Shown: positions 23,990-37,455, numbered from the stretch's first letter. The stretch: DNA of 64,000 nt from Hirsutella rhossiliensis (GCF_020360975.1 NW_025408667.1:1674001-1738000), one strand, 5' to 3'. Numbers and translations: made by a program. The notes: generated from the letters alone by a model not told the origin.

Positions 23990-24626
23990 TTATTAACGAT
24001 AATACCTTCTACGCTAAAGAAGATAAAGAACTATAACGCCGATTTCCTACGCTATATATAAGAGTAGGTAGCGGCGGGTTTACCCTCGAAGCGTAAGCGA
24101 TTAGCCTAGAAGTCTTATAGCGACGCTAGTTCCCCCTTAGCGAAGAAAGCTAAGAAAGGTATAAGGGAATCCTAGTCCTAGGAGACTTCTAGTCTAAGAC
24201 CTAACGTTAGCGAGGGTTATGCCCTCGTTACCCCGCTAAATACCTTAACTCTAACTACCGATAAGCCTACCTTTATAGGCTAAGAAACTTATAAGTCTAT
24301 TACCCCTATTAGCGATACTAATACTAGCGAGGAGATCGTGCCTAGGCGCTCTTAGGTAAGTGCCGATAACCTAGCTACTCTATCTCGATAAGGCGGCTCT
24401 AGCTAATAGGAGATTATCGCCTAGGCCGCTCCTTAGAATAAGTAGGCCGATATTAACGAGAGGCCTAGCTAAACGAGGGCTAAGACTATCCTAATACCTA
24501 GCCGAACGAGGGCTAAGATAACGATAACGGTAATAATAGAAACGGCCGCGATCCGACTCCTCTTACCGACGAACCTAAGAACAGCGGCGCTAAAGACGAG
24601 GGTACCTAGGCGGCGGTATAAGGCGG
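23990..24626 (+). pseudogene. Opposite-strand ORF relic within gypsy 2, first part
   Basis: On the plus strand, antisense to gypsy pol, a frame starting near ATACCTTCTACGCTAAAGAAG reads for about 200 codons. Every stop in it is a TAG/TAA that RIP could have made from CAG/CAA/TGG. It is hydrophilic and basic, with low-complexity parts (NEGQD-like repeats) toward the copia insertion. A pyrimidine-rich leader (about 23,876-23,930) precedes it. I recognise no domain. It continues after the copia element at 30,657, with at least one frame change. Confidence 0.4.
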
Positions 24627-25194
24627 TGTAAGGAACGGTGTTCCTACTATAAATAAAGCAGCTATAATATACTCTCCTAATTATATAAGCTAATAAGTAG
24701 TATATTAATTATAAATAAAATCTTATCTTATAGAGTAAGAATCGCTCGTTATTTTATATATTATTATATATTAAACGGGTTGCCGGTTATCGTATAATCT
24801 AGAATCGAAGGAATAGAGCTAGCTTAGAATACTAGCTAAGACCTCTTAAGAATACTAGTACGACTAACCTCCTTTAAATATAAATATTAGTAGAACTAAG
24901 ATACTTCTAGATTTACTCGAGGTATTACGGAATTCCTTAGTCTTAGGGCTATACGGCAGCTTAAATCTAGTCCTAAAAGGTTCTTCCGTTTAGCTATAAT
25001 TATCTATATAAGATAGTATGTCCGCTAGTAGATAGATAGAGAATTATTAACTTTAATACCTCTTCTATATACTAATATACTACTAATAAATTCCGTTGAA
25101 AATCCTACCTTATACTCCTTCTTCCCCTCTATTATATAGTCTTACGTAATTCCTTGATTTCCTAAAATTCCGCTTTTGCTTATATACCTTAAGA
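24627..25194 (+). repeat. Left LTR of copia 2
   Basis: 568 bp starting TGTAAGGAACGG and ending CCTTAAGA. It aligns with 30,104-30,656; the right copy lacks a short stretch (about 15 bp, near AATATAAATATTAGTAG). Confidence 0.9.
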
Positions 25195-25208
25195 GGTTAT
25201 AAGCCCGG
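25195..25208 (+). other. Primer-binding site of copia 2, half-tRNA-iMet type
   Basis: GGTTATAAGCCCGG immediately follows the LTR. Reversing one RIP change (TAA to TGA) gives GGTTATGAGCCC, complementary to the anticodon arm of initiator tRNA-Met. This supports a copia-style primer. Confidence 0.65.
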
Positions 25209-27125
25209 CTTACTCCTTTTAAGCCGGGAAATTAACTACTTATACCTTTAAAATTCCTCGTTAAAATATTCAATTAAAATTCCTTTCGAAATTCCCCCTA
25301 ACTTCTTTTACCTTCCTACGCTCTTAAACTCCTATCTAGACTTTTCGATCCTTACGAACGAAATAATACTAAGTTTATATAAAATAGGTAGATAGAAAGA
25401 ATACGAATTTACTAGACTTAAGGGAAATTTAAATTATACCTTATAGACTACGAGGATAGAAGCTATCCTTATAAAAGAAAAGCTTATTACTACTCTAGAG
25501 TAAGTAAATTATATATAGACTATAGAGGCTTTATCTATAATATTCCTTTAAGTCGAAGATAGTCCCTTAATATAAATTCGGTATCTAAAAAATGCTAAAG
25601 AAGCGTAGGATAAGCTTAAAAAGCTATATAATCTATCGAACTTTTCGTCGAATTATCTGCTTATTAAGCAGCTCTTTAATCTTAGTCCCTCGGACTCTAA
25701 TTTAGAGAAATACCTTTATAAGGTAGAGGAAATCTACGAGGATTTAAAATCCTATAATATAGAAATTCTAGAAGTTATTCGTATAGCATAGATTCTTAAT
25801 TGCCTTAATAAGGAATTTAGAAGCTATATTATAAATATTACGTAGAGCCTTAGGTATAATTCTACGGCGTTTACCCGTAAAACCCTTATAGCTAGTCTTT
25901 TAGACGAAGCTAGAAGAATAAAGGATATAGACGAATCTTCGGAGAAAGCCTTCTTAATATAAAGGAAGCCTTAGAAATCCTATAAAAATTCTACGGATAC
26001 TCCTTATTATAAGGAATGTAAAAAGCTAGGGCATTTTATAGTAAATTGCTATAAATTATACCCGAATAAGGCTCCCGCTTATTAGGTATTAAATAAAGGA
26101 AAAAAGGGCGATAGGACTTAAATTTCTAAGAAGAGAAATTCTTCTTCTTCTTCTTCTTCTAAGAAGAAATCCCCTTCTAATAGCATTTCTACTACTAATA
26201 AAAGAAGGAAGGCTCGAATTATAAAGCTAGAGTCCGATTCGGACGATAGTAATAAGGTCTTAAATATAGCTTCGTAAGAAAATATAGACCTAGATATCGA
26301 CCTTATAGACCTTTCTAGGGCTCCGACCCCTATATAAACGTCTAAGGATTTAGAGGTAATTTTAACCTCTATAAATACCCTTATAGTAGAAGCTAATAAA
26401 GACTCTCTTTTAGGACCTCTAGAAGCCTCGATTCCTAGAATAAAGGAATTAGTTTTAAAGGTAAGAGAAGGAGGATTTCCTAGTTATAAGAATAAAAGGA
26501 TCTTTAATTTTATCTATAATACCGGAGCTACTAAGTATATAGTATCTAATAAGAATTTCCTTATTAACTATAAAGAAATTAAGTCTAAAGTTTACTAGGG
26601 AAAAGCTTCCTTTATATTAGTAAAGGAAAGGGGACTTAGTATTTAAGTTCCGTATAGTAGAAAAGGTATATCTTTCGAGACTGCTTTTATATACGAATTA
26701 GGGTAAATATACTATCCTAATCTTATTTTAATAATACCTATGCCTTAATAGGAGGAAATAAAGTCCTTTTATTAGATAATAAGGCTAAGGTCCTTACTAA
26801 AGGATTTCTTAGAAATAAATTATATTATATTCCTATAGAACCTTTATTAGAAAGCTAATCGATCCTTATTATATCTTTGAAAGCAAATAATATAGATTTT
26901 TATACTTAGTATTTACGCTTAGGGTATATAAATAGTAGGGCTATTTTAGAAATATTAAAAAGATATAATAAGGATATAAAAATGCCTCTAGAAGAGGAAA
27001 ATAAAATAAGGCAATGCGAAATATATATTAGAGCTAAAGTAACGAATAAGGTTAATAAATAACCTTTGTATAAGTCTTATTCTTATTTAGAAAAAATAGT
27101 ATTAGATATTTAGGGGCTAATTAAA

Positions 27126-27710
27126 GTGCCTACTTATAATAAATATTACTATTATATTTCTTTCCTAGATATAGGAACCCGATATCTAGAAATATACCTT
27201 CTTCGAAAAAAGGGAGAAGTTCTAGATAGGTTCCTAGAATTTAAAAATAGGGTAGAAAATAACCCTAAAAATACTAGGATTAGAGAAGCATTTTCTAATA
27301 ATACTAAAGAATTTATATATAAAATAAAGCTCTATTATAAAAAAGAAGGAATTACCTTTAATTCTAGTCCTCCTAGGACGCCGGAATCTAACAGTAGAAT
27401 AAAAAGAATAAATCGTACTATATTAGAAAAAGTACAGCTCTTTTATTTACTACTAGGTTTCCTAAATATCTATAGGGAAGCTGTTTTAATAGCTACCTAT
27501 TTATATAATAGATTACCGCATTCTACGATAGGATTTAAAAGTCCTATAAAAAAGAAGGATAATATAATACTACCCTTCGAAACCTTAAATAAAATTAAGA
27601 CCTTCGGAAGCCTTATATATTATAAGAATAAAGACCCTAAAGATAAGCTAGATAATAGAGCTTTTAAGGGAGTAATAGTAAGCTATTTAGAAAATGTATA
27701 TAAAATCTAG
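27126..27710 (+). pseudogene. Copia 2 integrase fragment (longest surviving frame)
   Basis: 194 open codons covering the integrase core. The third acidic position is in TPESNSRIKRINRTILE, which matches the TPEQNG.AER.NR.L pattern of copia integrases with Gln/Gly positions altered. The HSTIGFKSP motif and the post-integrase block (FGSLIYYKNKDPKDKLDNRAFKGV) follow. The open frame is chance survival within the dead element. Confidence 0.8.
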
Positions 27711-29444
27711 GATTTTTCTAAGAGAAAGATTACTATCTCTAGAGATATTACTATACTAGAAAATAAATTTATAAAAAATCTAGAAATCTCTAGTAGTAAT
27801 AATACCTTTGATTTTAATTCTATTCCGAATAAAGATAAGCTAGAAAGCTATATCCCTATAGAGGAAGCTACTAAAGAACCTAGAGATAAAAGTCCCTTGC
27901 CCTCTATAGAAGAAGAGTCTCTAAATAACGATCCTATTCCTACTACTAGTAAAATAGTAGTAGAATTACCTAAGAAGCCGGAAGGGTTCGATTCTAACTA
28001 TATCGAATACCTTAACGTTAATTTATTTCTAAACTACGATTTTATAGAGTTAATTCTAGCTAGTATAGAAAATTAGGATCTAAAAATTCTAAAGACCTAT
28101 AAATAGGCAATATATAGCCCTAAAATAGCATTTTAGAAAGAAGCTATAATTAAGGAAATTATCTAGCTAATTAAATATAAAACTTAGGAATTTTCCTACC
28201 TCCCTAAGGATAGGGAGGCTATAGGAGGCCGCTAGGTCTATACTATTAAGAAGGATAGTTAAAATAATATAATAAAATATAAAGCCTATTTCGTAATATA
28301 GGGATTTAAGTAGATCTATAGCTTAGATTTCCTAGATACCTTCTCGACTACGGCTAGACCTAAATCTATTAGAATTCTACTTATTTTAGCTATTATCTAC
28401 GAATTTAAAGCTTTATAAATAGATATAATAAATGCCTTTATATATACCGATATAGATAGCGAAGTATATATCGATCTTCCTATAAGCTACGAAGAATACG
28501 CTCTTAAAGAATATTATTTAAAATATAGATTAGCTTATAGAGCTAAAAGAATTAAATTAACTAAATTCCTAGACCTATATAAAACCGGTCAAATTAAAGC
28601 AAAGCTAAAGAAAGCATTATATAGCCTAAAATAAAGTCCTAAGCTCTAGTATAATTATTTAAAAATTATACTAAATAAACTCGGATTTCTTCCTCTTTTA
28701 ATAAACGAAGGAGTATTTATAAATAAGGACTATAGTATAGCCTTAGTAATTCACGTTAACGACTTTCTTATAGTAGGGCCCTCTAAATCTATAATAAAAG
28801 AAAGATTATTTAAAGAATTATCTAAATTCCTAGATTTTACTATCTTAGGAGATATAAAAGACTTCTTAGGTCTAAATATTATAATAAACCGAGAAAATAA
28901 AGAGCTATATATATCCTAAGAAAATTATACCTTAAGTAAATTAAAGGAATTTAATAACGAAGGTTTAAGAACTTTAAATTTACCCGCTATAGTAGGCTTT
29001 AAGCTTATAAAAGCAAAGGAATTACCTTCTAAGGAAGATATATTATAATTTTAGAAAGAAATAGGATCTCTATTATACTTAGCCTTATTTACTAGGCTAG
29101 ATATCTTATATTCTATAATTTCCTGCGCTAGATTCGCGGCTAAGCCTAAGTAAACGTATTTTAAGGCTTTAAATATAATTTAGAAATATTTAAAGAAATT
29201 TCCTAGCTTAAAGATTAAATATAATTGCAATATCCCTTTTACCTATCTATATATAAAGGGTTTTACCGACTCTAGCTAGGCGTCGGATTTAACGGACGGA
29301 AAATCCTTTTCCGGTTACTACTTTTATATATATAATAATATAATAAGCTAGGCTTGCTTTAAGCAGAAAGCCGTTGCCCTTTCTACCTACGAAGTAGAGT
29401 ATATTAGCCTTAGGGAGGTAAATAAAGAAGCTATTTATTTAAAT

Positions 29445-29690
29445 ATGCTTTTTAAAAATATTACTAAGGATCTATCTATTAAGATTCTTAATACTATACC
29501 TCTTATTTTAACGGATAATACTGCTGCTATTAAATTAATAGAAAATCCGGAATTTTATAAAAGGTCTAAGTATATAAGATTAGCCTATTACTATACTAGA
29601 ACTAGTATAAGAGAAGGGGAGATTAGAGTTTTTTATATTAAATTAGAAGATAATATAGCTAATACTTTTTATAAAGGAATTAAGACCTAG
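29445..29690 (+). pseudogene. Copia 2 RNase H C-terminal fragment
   Basis: 81 open codons matching the end of copia RNase H. They carry the TDNTAAIKL block, then a degraded HI...YH..R motif (YIRLAYYYTRTSIREGEI), then an NIAN.F.KGI ending. His codons have become Tyr and Asp codons Asn, as RIP predicts. The stop that follows is the natural pol end. Confidence 0.8.
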
Positions 29691-30103
29691 ATTACTCTAT
29701 AAATTTAAAGACGGTGGATCCTTAATATAAGTTCTTAAGTAATTAAAAGGGGTTTTTAGATATTTCTTTTACTTTTTATATCTTTCCCCTACTAGGTTTT
29801 TCCTTTTAGGTTTCCTAGAGAAATATTTACTAGGTTTTTATCTATTAAGATTTTCCTAGCAATAATAGGTTTTACCTTATATAAGGTTATCCTATAAATA
29901 ATTATTATAACTATAGATTTTTCCTACTATAGGTTTTTCTATTAGTATATACCTAAGGACTTTTTTTTCCTAAGAAAGAATAGGTTTTTATATATCCTAT
30001 TAAGGTATAAGAATAGTTTTCCTAAAATTAGGTTTTTACCTTATATATATACTACTATAAATAAATTAGTAAAGAGTATATAAATCTACTCTTTAAGGGA
30101 GGC

Positions 30104-30656
30104 TATAAGGAACGGTGTTCCTACTATAAATAAAGCAGCTATAATATACTCTCCCGATTATATAAGCTAATAAGTAGTATATTAATTATAGATAAAATCT
30201 TATCCTATAGAGTAAGAATCGCTCGTTATTACACATGTTATTATGCATTAAACGGGTTGCCGGTTATCGTATAATCGGGAATCGAAGGAATAGAGCTAGC
30301 TTAGAATGCTAGCTAAGACCTCTTAAGAATACCGGCACGACTAACCTCCTCTAAAAACTAAGACACTTCTAGATTTACTCGAGGTATCACGGAATTCCCT
30401 AGTCTTAGGGCTATATAGCAGCCTAAATCTAGTCCCGAAAGGTTCTTCCGTTCAGCTATAATTATCTATATAAGATAGTATATCCGCTAGTAGATAGATA
30501 GAGAATTATTAACTTTAATACCTCTTCTATATACTAATATACTACTAATAAATTCCGTTGAAAATCCTACCTTATACTCCTTCTTCCCTTTTATTATATA
30601 GTTTTACGTGATTCCTTAATTTCCTAAAATTCCGCTTTTGCTTATATACCTTAAGA
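30104..30656 (+). repeat. Right LTR of copia 2
   Basis: 553 bp partner of 24,627-25,194. It keeps a few CA/TG sites (ACACATGTTATTATGCAT) that are mutated in the left copy. It is followed by the TSD GGCGG. Confidence 0.9.
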
Positions 30657-31605
30657 GGCGGTCGCGCTCCTATAAAGAAGCGTACCTAATCTAAGGCTAA
30701 AGCCCGCCCGGTTAGGGCCTAGGGGGTTATCCCTCGTAAGCTCTAGTATATATATTATTTTAGGACGGTTATTAAGGAGTATAGTATAACCGAGCCTAAG
30801 CCTATTAAGGTGCTCTTAATTAGCTATATTTTCTTAAGGGTTTCCTTAACGCGCTATAAGTAGTACTATAAACGTACCGCGACCTATAACTAGGTAAGTT
30901 TCCCCTTAACTTTAAATATTATAATTAATAAGCTAATCCTTCTTAAGGCCGCTACTTTTATATCTAGTAACTAAGCTAATATAGTCGCTATCGTTAAGTA
31001 CCTATATAAGCTTAATAAGCTAAAGACCGGTAACGAGGATACTAAGGACGATAGCTCGGACGTAAGCGTACTTATTTTTAAGGAGGCTAATTAGCGCCGT
31101 CTCGCTATTATAGTATAGTATTTAGCTAAGGCTTTTAACGCCGCTAAGACGGCCTATCATAAGTCCTTTAAGATTATAGGTATATAGAAGTCTATTATTA
31201 TAAGTTTTATCCGACCCTTTTATTAGCGACCGCTTAACGATATACTAGGTTAAGTATACTAACTACTATACGCTAATTAATAAGCGCTATAAGCTTATTA
31301 TTCGCCTTAACCCCGCGCCCTTATTCGATATCGCCTATATAAGCCTAGAGTACTAGGCCTAAGAATCCTAGTTAAAACTCCGCTTTATCGATAGCGATAT
31401 AGGCTATACTTCTTAGTAGTATACCTTACTATTTACTAAGGCCGAGGTAAGTACCGTGCTAATAGAGATAGGTCTTAATATAGAGGATAAGGAAGGAGTA
31501 GAGGATAAGGTAGTTCTAGTATTTCTAAAAGTATTCGGTATAGTAGAGGGGGCGCCTTAGTTAGTTCCCTCTATACTAATAAAGAAGAGGGGTAGTCGGA
31601 AGTAA
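30657..31605 (+). pseudogene. Opposite-strand ORF relic within gypsy 2, second part
   Basis: This continues the plus-strand frame interrupted by copia 2. It opens GRAPIKKRT (with inferred Gln at stops), passes through a basic stretch and YIYYFRTVIKEYSITEPKP, and ends near 31,605 with KKRGSRK and a stop. The last segment (LNPAPLFDIAYISLEY onwards) is in another frame, so an intron or indels intervene. It lies between the gypsy integrase end and its 3' LTR, antisense to pol. No known domain was recognised. It could be a captured gene or an accessory gene of this gypsy lineage. Confidence 0.4.
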
Positions 31606-34600
31606 TAAATAGGTCTTATCTTTCTTTTATTTAGTTATAACTATCCTTCTCTCCTTTATCGTTAGGGTCTTAATAGAGTTATAGTTTAGTTTTATTTTCC
31701 TTAATAATATTTAATAGGTAGTATAAATAGTTTTCCCTTATTCTCTTATTTTACTATTTTATATATAGTTATAGGATATTCGGGCGTGCTAATATATTAA
31801 TAAGTCGGTAGCGATTTAGTAGGGATTTATTACCGATTTAGTAGCGTCTCCTTACGCTAGTAGGTTTCCCTACCTTACTTAGTCTTACGCCTCTTTTTCC
31901 TAGTTAAGCGAGTAGTATATTCTTTAATAAGGTCTTAGCTATTCGCTATATCTTTAATATCGACTTATTAGTTATACTTAGCTAGCTATCCTTTTTATTT
32001 AATAAGGAAAAAGGTATCGCCCTTAGATCTCTTTTAGTCTTTAATCTCTTAGACTTCTTATTTACCTTTATTATCCTTTAAGTTTAGTATTAGTAAGGTT
32101 TCGCTATCTTTATAAGTGCCTTTACGCTCCTTTTATAGCTCTAAGAGACTAATATAGAAAACGTTATAAAAGCATAAGTACTTCTTAGGGAGTATAAGAT
32201 AATATACTTACTTTCTAATAGCTTATAAGACCTAAAACGGTCTAATATACTTAGGTAAGAGTTTTCTTTTTTTATCCTTAAGGCGTAAGTTCTTTATCGA
32301 TAATACTATAAGGTCTCTTACTTTTAATATAAGCGGTTAGTACCTTAAATCGTAGTATTTCCCTTATAATTTAATAGCTTTTCTTTAGTATTCCTTAAGC
32401 TTCTTTTATAGCTCCTATAGCCTAGTAACTCTTACTCTTACTTTAGGTACCCCCCTCTAAATAATATCGTTCTTAGTATTAATATAAAAGTTTAGTTAGT
32501 AACCTATTAACGCTTTATTAGGTAATAACCCGGTTATTACGTTCTTTATATTATTATATATAAATTAAGTAATATATAAGAGTAACGCTTAGTTAGTTTA
32601 TTTTAAGTTAGTAAAGTATCTTAAGTAGTACTATATAGCTTAGTTTATTCGTTCTATTTACCTATTAGTTTATAGGTAAAATACTATTAATAGCCTATAT
32701 TTTACTTATAAGATAAAATAAAGATCTAACTAAAACTTACTTATAAATAGGGACCCTTTATCTAAGATAATGCCTTTCGGAGGTCTATATACTAATTTAA
32801 CTTAGTAATAGAATAATTCTACTAGCTCTAGGGCTATTATTATCTTAGAGATAGGAAAGAAGAGGTAATACTTAGTATATCGGTTTACGATTACTAAGAT
32901 TATATTAATATCTTATCTATTATACTATACTTTAAGTAGACCTATAATAAAGTCTATTAATAATTCTTCCTATAGTTATATAGGATATAGTAACGATTAT
33001 ATAGTACTATAAGGGCGATACCTCTTAGATACTATACCTTAATATACTAGGTATAACTAAACGTATTTATTTATATCTTTCGTTATTCTATCTTAGTAAA
33101 AGTTCCTCGCTAGTAGTTCGCTAGTATATCGGGAGCTAAAGTATCCTACTAATAGATCGTTATAGAAGAGCTATATTAGCTCTTACTATAAGGCTACCTC
33201 TAAAGGCACTACGATATAACCCTTTTATAGTAGTAGTTTATCTAGGCATACTAACTAGAAACCCTTCCCTTTTAAGAAGTCTTCGGTCTCCTTTAGCCTA
33301 CTAATCGCTACGTTAACTAACTAAGTATATTTTAGTAACTCTAGTAATAGTTCTAGAACTTTTACTATATAAACCTTTATATAGTAAGCCGCTTTTTTAG
33401 CGGTCTTCCTTAAGAGTAGCTATTTATAACTAGCTCTCTCTTTAGCTTAATCGGCTAATTATTTAAGTCTTACGCTTAAATTATTATAGTTTCGCTATAA
33501 ATAAGCTTATATATTTTCCTTATATAAAGACGCTTTACTACGCTTATATTAACGTAAGGTTAAGTATCTCTTTACTTATAAAAACGCCTTATTATTTCTC
33601 TATATAGATATAGTATTAATAGTAGCTAGCTTCGCTTATAGCTCTAGTAATAGTTCTATAAATAGGGGCTTCTCGCCCTTATATCTAGGTATTCTCGATA
33701 GCGCGTCCGCTAGGTTTAATTTACCTATATAATACTTAATCGTAAAGTTAAATAGTACTAAATATATATACTATCTTACTTACCTCTTATTTAGGGAGGT
33801 CTAGTATATAAACGTCTAAAAGTTATAGTAGTCTAATAATACCTTTACTTTATATACTACCCTTTTAATATAATATCGCTAGTATTTAAATAACTTAATA
33901 ATAGCGAATAGTTCTTAGTCTAGAATACTATAATTAAGTTTAGCTCTAGTAAACTTCCTTAACTAGAATATAATTAAATAGTAACGTCCTTTATTATTAA
34001 GTTAAGAGATAATCCTTACTATCGCGAATTATAATATATCTATTTCGATATAAATATATCTTTTTAGATTATAATATTAAAGGAGTAGGGCTCCTTAAAA
34101 AGTATCCTTAAGAGCTTAAAACGCTACCCTTTTAGTAAGGTTTAGCTTTATACTCCCTAGCTTCTTCCCGTTCTTACTCCCCTTTAGTAATATAGTTAAG
34201 GGCGCTATAACTCCTAAGTACCTATATATAAATTATTAGTAAAAATTATAGAACCTAAGGAAAACCTAAATATTATAGTAGGTTATAGGTTTAGGCTATT
34301 AAGCTATTGCCTCTACCTATTAAGGGTCTATCGATACCTTATTAATAAATAAAATAAACCTAAGGAACTCGACTAACTATTAATAGAAGATATACTTTAA
34401 TAGTTTTATATAGAGTACTATAGCCCTTAACCTTTCTATTACTTATTTTAAGTATTTAGTATATTCTTCCCTTATTTTAAAGTATATAAGGATATTATTA
34501 AGGTAGACTATATAAATTATATTTATAAGCCCCTTAAGCGCTTAATAGATATAGCTTTAAAATATAGCTAGTACGTTAGTAAGTCTAAAGGGTATTACTA

Positions 34601-36949
34601 GGTATTTAAAATATTTATAACGTATTTAGAAAGTAGTCTTTTATTTATCTCCTTCCTAAATTCGAATATATTAGTATATATTCTATATATTAATCTTAGA
34701 AAAATACTTAGCTCCTTAATAGCGGTTAATAATCTCTAAAATAAAGGGTAAAAGGTACCGATTCTTTTATATAACTTAGTTAAGTCCTCGGTAGTCTATA
34801 TATAGCCGTAAAGTACTATCCTTTTTTAAAATAAAAAGGATAGGCGCCCTAGCTAGGCTCTTTAACTCCTAGATTATTTTCCTTCTTATCGCGTCTTAGA
34901 TCTAATCGCGTAATACTTAAAGTTCCCTTTACGATAAAGGGTAAATTAGTCTATAAAAGGGTTCTATATTAAGGATTAAATTAATTAAGTAATCCGTTCT
35001 TTTTCTAGCTAGTAGTAAGTCGGATTTATTAGCTAAGAAAGTATCTTTAAACTAGTAGAGAGTTAGTAGGATTTCGGCCTATTCTTCTTATAGAATCCCT
35101 TTATCTTTATCTTTATCTAGTAGCGGGATTAGCTTATAATTAAGCGCTATTATATATACCCTTACTTTATTCCTATATTCTTAAAGGAATCTATAGGGGT
35201 TTTATAGGGTTTCGCTACCTAGTTAATACTTAAACTACTACTATCGTTTCTATAGAATAATATAAATACGTTTATCCTCTAAGGTAGTAACTAATAAAAG
35301 GATTAGTACTTAATCGTTTAGCGTTAACTTATCGGTACCGATATAGAAATAAGTAATTATCTTTTTAGTGCCTCTTATATTTATTATTTAGAGTAGTACT
35401 AACTATACTCTATACTCCTTTACCTTATAATTATTAAGCCCTAATAACTTAAGGTATAATAGCACTACTTATAGTAATCCTTACTATTAAGTAAAGTATA
35501 TATTTATAAGGTTAACGGTACTATAAGTATCTAAGTATATAGGGACTTTAGTAGGGTTTCGCTTTAATATTATTATAGAAGTTTTAAGTAACTATCTTAT
35601 AAGTATTAAGTTTACTAAGGGAGAGGTATTTACCTTAATATCTTACTTTTTCCTTATTTTATAGTATTAAGTCTAAGAGTCTTTACTAGGGTTTCTACCC
35701 TTAGAGAATTAGTATATTCTATAGATAAGTATCCTAGCTTATTATATTAGAAAAATATAATTCCTAATCGAGTAAAAGATCTTCTTCCTTAATAACGTCC
35801 CTTAGTTTAGCCCTTAGTAGGTATATTACTAGCTTACTAGTTATCGGTTAAATTAATAGTATTTCCTTAACGATTTAGCTTAGCTTATTAGCCTTTTTAA
35901 TTCCTCCCCCTATATATACTACCTTAGGGTATAGTACTATTTCTATTCTTAGTTCCTTTAAGGGTAAAAGTAGTATTAGTATATCGCCTTTTATTAGTAA
36001 TAGTATCTTAATATCGTTAGGCGACTTATATAAGCTCTTCCTATTAATAGGTATAAATAGGTATTAAATAGAGGTTAATTTAGTCTTAAAGTTATAGCTT
36101 TAGCTTAGCGAAAAACGTAAGAGCACGCGCCTTTTTTAATAGGCGTTCGAAATACCTCTCTAAGGAGTTAAAGTATAAGCTAAACTCTAAGAGGGACTAG
36201 CTTTCTTATTAATAAGCCTCCTTTAATTACGTCGCTAATAGTATCTCCTTATTTATAGTATCCTTAATTAAGATAAGTATCTATTCTTTAAAGTATACCT
36301 AATCTATACTATATTTAGTCCGGTCGATCGGCGTCTATTCTTTAAGGTATCGGCGCTATCTCGCTTTATAGTCGCTATATATATAATCTACCGCGTAAAG
36401 GATCTTTATTTTATCGCGACGAAAACGTTTAGGCGCTACCTTAAAGGCGTCCTTTAAATTATAAGTCTAGTCTAGATATTTCTATATATTAGTAGGTTAA
36501 GATAATTAAGCGATATTTTTAATCTTAACCTCGCTACCGCGACTACCGTTTAATTTAAGGGAGTAGGACTATCGACGCTTCCCTAAATAGATAGCGATAG
36601 CACTAGCGCGTTTAATAATTTCCTCCTTTAATTATATAACGCGATCTTATAGGCGTTTCGTCTCTTCTAGCTCCTTAACGCGCGCTTATAGGGCCGTAAG
36701 CTTTTCCTTACGAGATAGTTATCTTACGCCTACGGGTAGCGATATCTTCGATATAGTCGTAACGCCGTTTATAATAGGGGTCTATTTTAAGGATATATCT
36801 TCTTATTCTTTATCTCTTAAGTAGATACTTAATATATATAATAAAGAGGCCTTAACTAGTTAACTACTACGTCGCGCTATAGGAGCGTTATATAGTCTTC
36901 TCTAAGTAGCTATCTTTACTAGGTAATTAAAAAGGGAAGCTTTAGAAAT

Positions 36950-37206
36950 TATAAGGGAATACGTATTATAGTACGATTAGTTAGGTAATAGAGATAGCTA
37001 GAGGTACTGCGCTATATATATTATATTCTCCTCGTTATAAGACTAAAGCTTATAAGAAGAGGAATTTCTCCTCTTTAGTTAGAGTAGCGAGTAGTCTATA
37101 ATATACGAGCGGGGTAGGCACGATTCCCTGCCGATACCCTACTAATATATTAGTACTATATACCTAAGTGCTTTATTAGCCTATACCTCCTAGTAGCGCT
37201 CTTATA
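36950..37206 (-). repeat. Gypsy 2 LTR, right (5' LTR of the minus-strand element)
   Basis: 257 bp, the same length as the left LTR, starting TATAAGGGAAT and ending GCGCTCTTATA, followed by the TSD ATAGG. Confidence 0.9.
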
Positions 37207-37455
37207 ATAGGCTAAAGAGAGGAAGAAAGAGAAGGGCTATCCCTAGCCTAAATAAAGGCTTTATATATCTCGCCGAAGCTTTTACGGCCGGTAAGATTAT
37301 TCCTAGAATTAGGAGTATAAAGAAAGCTTTTATAGTAGATTGCGACGCGTTAGAAGAGGTGGAGTCGGAGACGGAGACAGCTTCGGCGATTAAGGTTAAT
37401 ATATCTAGGCCTCCCTAGCGCACCACCCGACGGAGTCGCGTTATAAAAAGATTAA
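37207..37455 (+). pseudogene. Fot1/pogo transposase, C-terminal part
   Basis: This resumes the transposase frame exactly after the gypsy TSD. It reads a basic patch (LKRGRKRRAIPSL), then an acidic stretch (VDCDALEEVESETETAS), then a basic end (TTRRSRVIKRLRTN) and a stop. That charged tail is usual for pogo-class transposases. The frame joins the 23,364 end without an indel once one TSD copy is discounted. Confidence 0.75.

Larger units (their letters stand above)
24627..30656 (+). mobile_element. Ty1/copia LTR retrotransposon 2, RIP-mutated
   Basis: LTRs at 24,627-25,194 and 30,104-30,656 bracket a plus-strand copia gag-pol. The TSD GGCGG (24,622-24,626; 30,657-30,661) proves insertion into gypsy 2. 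Gag covers about 25,320-26,260, with a zinc-knuckle relic near 26,000-26,050. Integrase is partly open at 27,126-27,710 and includes PPRTPESNSRIKRINRTILE. RT lies at about 28,400-28,800, with HVNDFLIVG where YVDDFLIVG is expected. RNase H is partly open at 29,445-29,690 (LILTDNTAAIKLIENPEF). It is a different family from copia 1. Mutations in catalytic and Trp/Gln codons make it dead. Confidence 0.92.
23365..37206 (-). mobile_element. Ty3/gypsy retrotransposon 2 (chromovirus-like), RIP-mutated, with nested copia
   Basis: Equal 257-bp LTRs (23,365-23,621 and 36,950-37,206) have TATAAG...CTTATA ends, i.e. RIP-altered TG...CA. They are flanked by the TSD ATAGG (23,360-23,364; 37,207-37,211). Pol is on the minus strand. 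RT shows YLNN in place of YLDD at about 34,491-34,510. Integrase ends at about 32,130-32,330 with the NLRLKDKKRKLLPKYI pattern typical of the gypsy GPF/Y region, and a chromodomain-like tail lies near 31,900-32,000. A purine tract adjoins the left LTR on the minus strand (about 23,626-23,636). About 2 kb between the end of integrase and the left LTR carries an opposite-strand reading frame, described separately. Confidence 0.88.
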
